Made by a program: the position numbers and the translations under genes
The notes under the pieces: model-generated
Database searches by the model: none
Told to the model about the DNA's origin: nothing
Seen by the model: the letters and a program-made list of their open reading frames with translations, nothing else
Shown here: piece after piece, positions 59,415 to 64,000 of the stretch
Position numbering within the stretch: position 1 is the first letter of the stretch
Layout of the letters: every line of letters starts with the position of its first letter
Assembly: GCA_022266195.1 (NCBI GenBank)
Contig: WHVY01000010.1
Location: 1,716,374 to 1,780,373, forward strand
Source of the DNA: Tetranychus cinnabarinus
Lineage: Eukaryota > Arthropoda > Arachnida > Trombidiformes > Tetranychidae
Direction: 5' to 3'
Length of the DNA stretch: 64,000 bases

Positions 59415-60868
59415 ATGATCATGAACAGGTAAGAAAATAAAACATTTTGATATCATTATCATCATTACTGTTTTGACCCGTAACTGATCGTCTGTTTTCT
59501 CATTTTCCAATGTTTTTATCTTAAGGTTGTCCCTATCAGCCAAAATTACTGGCAACATTGGGTAATAAGGTTAATATGTCCACCAATATTCCGAAATTTC
59601 GCGCATTGACAACAGATCAGTAATGCTAGGGAAGATAAATATGGTGCCCACAATTATCACCCTGCCAGTTGCTTTACACCGTGGTTCAGGTGTATTTGTT
59701 TGGGACATGAAGGTAAAAAATACTACGATTACTAGCAGCCTATTCGTCCCTCAATCAGGCCATTGCCACCCTCGAGTCTACAAAGTTTTACAAGAACAAG
59801 CTGGTCAACTTACTCTTACTTCGAGAGCCTTTACAATACATCTTTAGGAGAGTTTGAAGAATTTGTTACCAAAATATTTGGTTATGATAAAGTGTTGCCA
59901 TGATGGTGGTGTTGAAGCTTGTGAATCAGCTTGTAAATTAGCTCGTCGATGGGATACGATGTTAAAGGTGTACCTAAAACGAAGCTAGAATGTGTTGCTG
60001 AAAAAATTTCTGGGGAAGAACTTTGGCTGCTATTTCTGCTTCAACGGATCCGTCAAGTTATTCTGGATTCGGACCATATTCCCGTTTCGATGTGATTCCG
60101 TATGATGATTTACCTGCCTTAGAAAAGTATTTGTCGGCCAATAAAGTACTGTGTTGGCTTTATGGTAGAGCCTATTCAAGGTGAAGCTGGTGTTGTTGTC
60201 CATCTGATGTTATCTCAAAGGTCCCGTGAGTTGTGTACCATACAACGTTCTGCGTAATCATCGTGAATACAAACAGTTCTGAAGAACTGGTAAACTAGTA
60301 GCATCTGATTAGAAGTGTAAAGCCTGATATTTAACTTTGGGTAAGCTTTATCTGGTGGTTTCTATCCGTTTCCGCTTGCTTGCAAATGATCCGTTATGTG
60401 GTTATCAAGCCAGGAGACATGGTTCAACCTATGGTGAAATCCTTTAGCTGCTAATTTTTCTGTTGACGCTATAAAAGTATTTTGGAGAAGGTTTAACTGA
60501 AAATGCATACCAAATGGGTAATCTATGAGATCTGAGTTAGAAAAGTTACCCAATCAGTAATTAAAAAGGTTCGTGGTCGAGGTCTTCTCATGCTATTCAT
60601 TGATAAAAAGTATGATTCCTGGGATCTGTGTTTAAAGCTAAAGATAATGGACTGCTGCTAAGCCACTCATGGTGACAAAATTCGCTTAGCTCCACCACTG
60701 ACGATTAACAAGGAACAAGTTCTTGATTGCTGTGATATCATTAGAAGACAATCGAAAGTTTACCAAAATAAACAAAACTGGTTCATTCCATTACGCTACA
60801 ATTTAACGTTATTCAATCATAGTTTGAACCATAAAGATACAAAAATCGAGAAATTCATGTTATCTTGA
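59415..60868 (+). pseudogene. OAT: Ornithine aminotransferase pseudogene
   Basis: OAT is the mitochondrial PLP enzyme that moves the delta-amino group of ornithine. A short ATG exon (59415-59428) with a GTAAG donor and an acceptor at about 59525 may be the old transit-peptide region. Ordered matches follow: YGAHNYHP, LPVALHRGSGVFVWDM (59655-59710), GHCHPRVYK, LTLTSRAF, GFGPYSRFDVIPYDDLPALE (60063-60122), VEPIQGEAGVVV, KVRGRGLL and DKIRLAPPLTI near the end. The frame changes many times and there are several stops. The EIQTG segment before the PLP-lysine area is damaged. After the first intron no introns remain. The total span fits the usual ~400-residue protein. Confidence 0.88.
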
Positions 60869-61689
60869 GATTCACGAGATATTTTATTGTCTTCTCTTTT
60901 GATTACATTATCTTGTATTTTCATACTTGTTATTTGAATAACTATAATGATTTTTTGTTATACAATAATTATTTCTCTAAATTTGACTTTGAGTCAATCT
61001 AAATAACCAACAACCAATCATCTGTTTTTATTCATTTGGCAAGTCACTAACCAACTTGTACTATTCATTTATGGATTCAGCTGTATTTTTAGCTCCATCA
61101 ACTCATTACAATTTATCTGTAGATAAGAATCAACTTTGAATGATAAATACGCTTATTGTCGTGCTTTATTTTGTTTCCATGCAAGCAACTAAAGAAAAAT
61201 AGAAATGATTGTCATTCGAATCCCTAACTATTTAGAGTATCTGATTAAAAGAAGTAGTTTATTTTTGAATCAAGTATTGATTGTGTTCAAATTAGCTTCT
61301 GAATTAAAGACAAAAGAAATGGGCACAAATCAATGTTTTCTTTGATTACCCACACAAAGCATAGAGGCCTTTTCGATCTGATTGTATCAGCCTATTGTGC
61401 CTGATACCTTTGTATTAAGATGGCACTTTATTTAACCCGAAAAGAGATGTTCTGATTGTCAGTCAGTGTTTAATTTGTGATCAGTAGTGTAATCTAAATC
61501 AGTAAATCTTAAATTTTGTCCTTGGCTTTGAGTAAAAGATGAAGAAATGATTCAATTTACTTTTAGGATTGCTGAATGGTTTTATTTTCCCTCTATTTTG
61601 GGCTCATCGGATAAATCACCTGTTATAATTTACCCCAAAAATGTGAAGTATTTTCTACATTCTCTAACATTGAAAAAACCAATTAAATC
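60869..61689. other. Intergenic, no gene recognised
   Basis: AT-rich with no coding signal. Confidence 0.45.
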
Positions 61690-62900
61690 CAAATGAGCTA
61701 CAGTTCGCCATGGAGACCAGAGCTTGGATAACAACATACCTTTACACAGATAATTAACTTGAAGAGAACCCGTTGATAAGTCTAACTCGTTTTCAAGATC
61801 AACAATAGCTTCATCAGAAGATCACATCCCTTCCAAGTTTACCTGATCTAGATGAGTCTTATAAGGTTATCCTCGCAGACATAACGCAGCAGCAAAAACC
61901 AAGATAGTGTTGAAAGCAGAGAAAGTACTGATGGCAAGAGAAAAGTTTCTAATCATTGCCATTCCATCTGGAAACATTAAACAACTCTTGTTATGGAGAA
62001 GCATGTCGTGGAAACCTTTTTCAAGGAATCTATGATACAATTAATCATGAGAACAGCTGAGTTCACAAGAGATTATTCCCCGCTTCGATTCATGATCAAC
62101 ATCACAATCTAATCTCCTTACCATCATTCACTAGATGATACACATGCGACTCGTACCATTATGATGAAGATGACAAAAAAGCAACTCACTCTAAACCAAT
62201 ATAGCTGGTCTCGCCTTTATCCGATCGAAATCGCTAGAAGTCACCACAATCTGGTGGCATAACCAGGACTAAAGATAGAGATTGTAAGAAAAGAGAAATA
62301 AAGTCAAAATTCAATCTAGAAAGCCAGTATCGACCCACTTCCAAACCAGACTCTTGAATCTAGTGAGAAACTGACCATGGCCATCATAGTGGACCCAAAA
62401 CAATTCCAAATCATTCTGTTTCTCTTGATGATGGTCGTTACCTCACCCCATCATTTGACCCCTAAAACTAAAGACACCACTTAGATCAGTTATCCACCCA
62501 AAGAGTATCCACCAGATCATATTGATGTTTGGCATTCGAGTGAAGATCCTGACCACAGTGAAAAGTCAACAAAAAGTCAACTCACGGAAATACTAAACTA
62601 AAAGTTCAAAGATGAAAAGAACGAAGAAAACATTTCGTATCATCATTGATCATAGCAATGAAGAAATGCCTGATGACCGAGATCCAAATTCTTGTTATGG
62701 AAAGATTGAGAAAGGAAGTGCCTATGAACCATCAATCTTTCAGGTCATTATTCATCTCATGAATCCATGGACAAAGAAGGAAATCATCAGCATAAAGAAG
62801 AGCAACCAAATCGCGTAAGACAACGATGTCATTGTTGACTATTATTTCGATCAACCTAAGCACTTAATTATGACGCAGACAGACGCAGAGCTGCTTAGAG
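61690..62900 (+). pseudogene. Unidentified degenerate coding-like tract
   Basis: Base composition is visibly less AT-rich than the neighbours, and short open stretches with balanced residues succeed each other. Examples are SPHHLTPKTKDTT near 62450, YPPKEYPPDHIDVWHSSEDP near 62500-62550, and the 68-codon ATG frame at 62612-62818, rich in Lys, Glu and Asp. Stops and frame changes separate them. I do not recognise the family. Confidence 0.3.
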
Positions 62901-63639
62901 AGCTTCATATTTTCAATTAACAGATTTCCTGAGTTTTTATTTGTAAAGTTCATAATCTCGAATAAGCGTAATCTCAAATCAGACAAATTCCCTGGATAAA
63001 TGTAGTTTGCTTGGTTACTTGCAATTGTTGACTCTTTCAGGGAAAATTTATCAAATCCTATGCTATTAAGCAGTTACAATCATTGGAAAAATCATTTCAT
63101 TATATTGGTTGAACATTGCTCCTTCAGTTAATTTATTCATACATAGTCATTTCAAGTCATAATAATTGCGGAAGTACAGAAAATTCATGCATATCATATC
63201 ATTTATGTTTTAAACATCTATTGTTATTATAAAAATATAATTGATTGACCATTGTTTGAAATTAATATCCACTGGAGAGCTTTTGTACCTGAACATCCAT
63301 AGTCCATTTGTTGAAATATCAGCTAATCAAGATTAAAGGTATAATACTTATAATTTAAAGATTAACCATTAATAATACCAATAGCAGACGAGGTTAAAAG
63401 ACTCTGTTATCAAGATTCTGTTGAGATTGGGTAGTGAGTAATTTTACGTATTTAGAGACAAGCCCTGGTAAAACCTTTTTTGAGTGAGCCAAAATTTAAT
63501 TAAGGGTTGGTCTCGTTTATATCGTTATTACTGTGCTAAACAATTATAAATTTAACTTTTTGTTTTATCAATAATTACTTTTATCTGTCAATTATTATCT
63601 GTTGTGAAGCATATTCATTACGAATCCTAAGCTACCGAC
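62901..63639. other. Intergenic, no gene recognised
   Basis: AT-rich with no clear feature. It would contain the promoter of the following open frame if that is real. Confidence 0.4.
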
Positions 63640-63924
63640 ATGTCCAAAGATTTAGAAATGGATGTTAAGAGCCACTTGCTGGCAAATCATCTGAACCTTC
63701 ACCATCAAAGTGCAATTTGTTTCTTCAAGTCCAGATGGGAAAAATGGCGAGCTAAGGTCAGTTTTGCTGGTTTTGACGGGACCAAAGTTGGTCTAAACAA
63801 AGACGAGCTGATGAAATATGCTATGATCCATTTGGGTAAAGGTTCGAATGCTATCTTTCATCTTATTTTGGGTTGCTTGTGCGCTACACTGTTGATCAAC
63901 AGTTATCATATTCTATGCTCCTAA
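63640..63924 (+). CDS. Hypothetical ORF, unrecognised
   Basis: 94 codons from an ATG to a TAA. The N-terminal half is hydrophilic with several His and Lys (KSHLLANHLNLHH). A basic aromatic stretch (FFKSRWEKWRAKVSF) follows, and the end is hydrophobic and Cys-containing, possibly a membrane segment. It may be the first exon of a gene extending past the window, or another decayed fragment; the sequence after the stop is also coding-like in another frame. Confidence 0.35.
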   Translation: MSKDLEMDVKSHLLANHLNLHHQSAICFFKSRWEKWRAKVSFAGFDGTKVGLNKDELMKYAMIHLGKGSNAIFHLILGCLCATLLINSYHILCS

Positions 63925-64000
63925 GTGTCCAGCTCACCAGATCTTGCATCAACGTTGCGGTTCCATCACACTCTAGTTACCATGATGGGACAATTCACCA

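Noticed and set aside
1..64000. Bacterial or phage origin, or a defence island
   Set aside because: Spliced metazoan genes with GT-AG introns throughout and no operons or ribosome binding sites.

Overview
The window reads as an AT-rich animal nuclear genome, most likely an arthropod (possibly a mite or another chelicerate; this is inference from gene content and compact architecture, not proof). The basis is short introns of about 60-200 bp with GT-AG borders, a gamma-glutamyl carboxylase, an H2A.Z histone variant, an effete/UBE2D-type ubiquitin-conjugating enzyme, Beclin-1, and a Wnt protein most like Wnt6. No prokaryotic signatures are present.

Layout. Positions 1-3149 hold no recognised gene but contain a perfect-ended foldback element (1630-1965). 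An intact six-exon gamma-glutamyl carboxylase gene (3150-6139, +) converges on a five-exon H2A.Z gene (6346-7271, -). A divergent interval leads to the first of three intronless UBE2D genes (8210-8653, +). Positions 9780-20138 hold a tandem duplication of a head-to-head UBE2D/Beclin-1 pair. Unit 1 has UBE2D copy 2 and a broken Beclin gene, into which a decayed MFSD10-like transporter gene has been placed between direct repeats. Unit 2 has UBE2D copy 3 and a complete Beclin-1 gene (16393-20138).

From about 18.1 to 42.2 kb there is a very large inverted duplication, with arms of about 11.5 kb around a spacer of about 0.9 kb. It begins inside the last Beclin intron, so the right arm carries an orphan copy of the last Beclin exon. 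Each arm carries a Wnt6-like gene: copy A on the minus strand and copy B on the plus strand. A third, shortened copy of the arm (about 43.5-49.3 kb) follows in direct orientation with copy C. The copies have diverged unequally. A keeps the conserved cysteines, B has lost two of them, and C has a frameshift plus a change in the acylation motif. A repeated block of about 1 kb (42.4-43.4 and 49.7-50.8 kb) carries orphan exons of an unrecognised gene with its two halves in swapped order.

The right end (53-64 kb) is a pseudogene field with fragments of a VPS13D-like lipid-transfer protein (-) and ornithine aminotransferase (+), plus unidentified coding-like debris. The whole window is rich in short non-autonomous elements: two foldbacks sharing the same termini and 3-bp target duplications, a Tc1/mariner-like MITE, a hAT-like MITE, and a tRNA-derived SINE. 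For the SINE and the hAT-like element, the duplicated copy supplies the matching empty site. I found no defence system or other novel enzymatic system. The most interesting content is the structural history of the Wnt6 palindrome, the UBE2D/Beclin tandem and the foldback elements.
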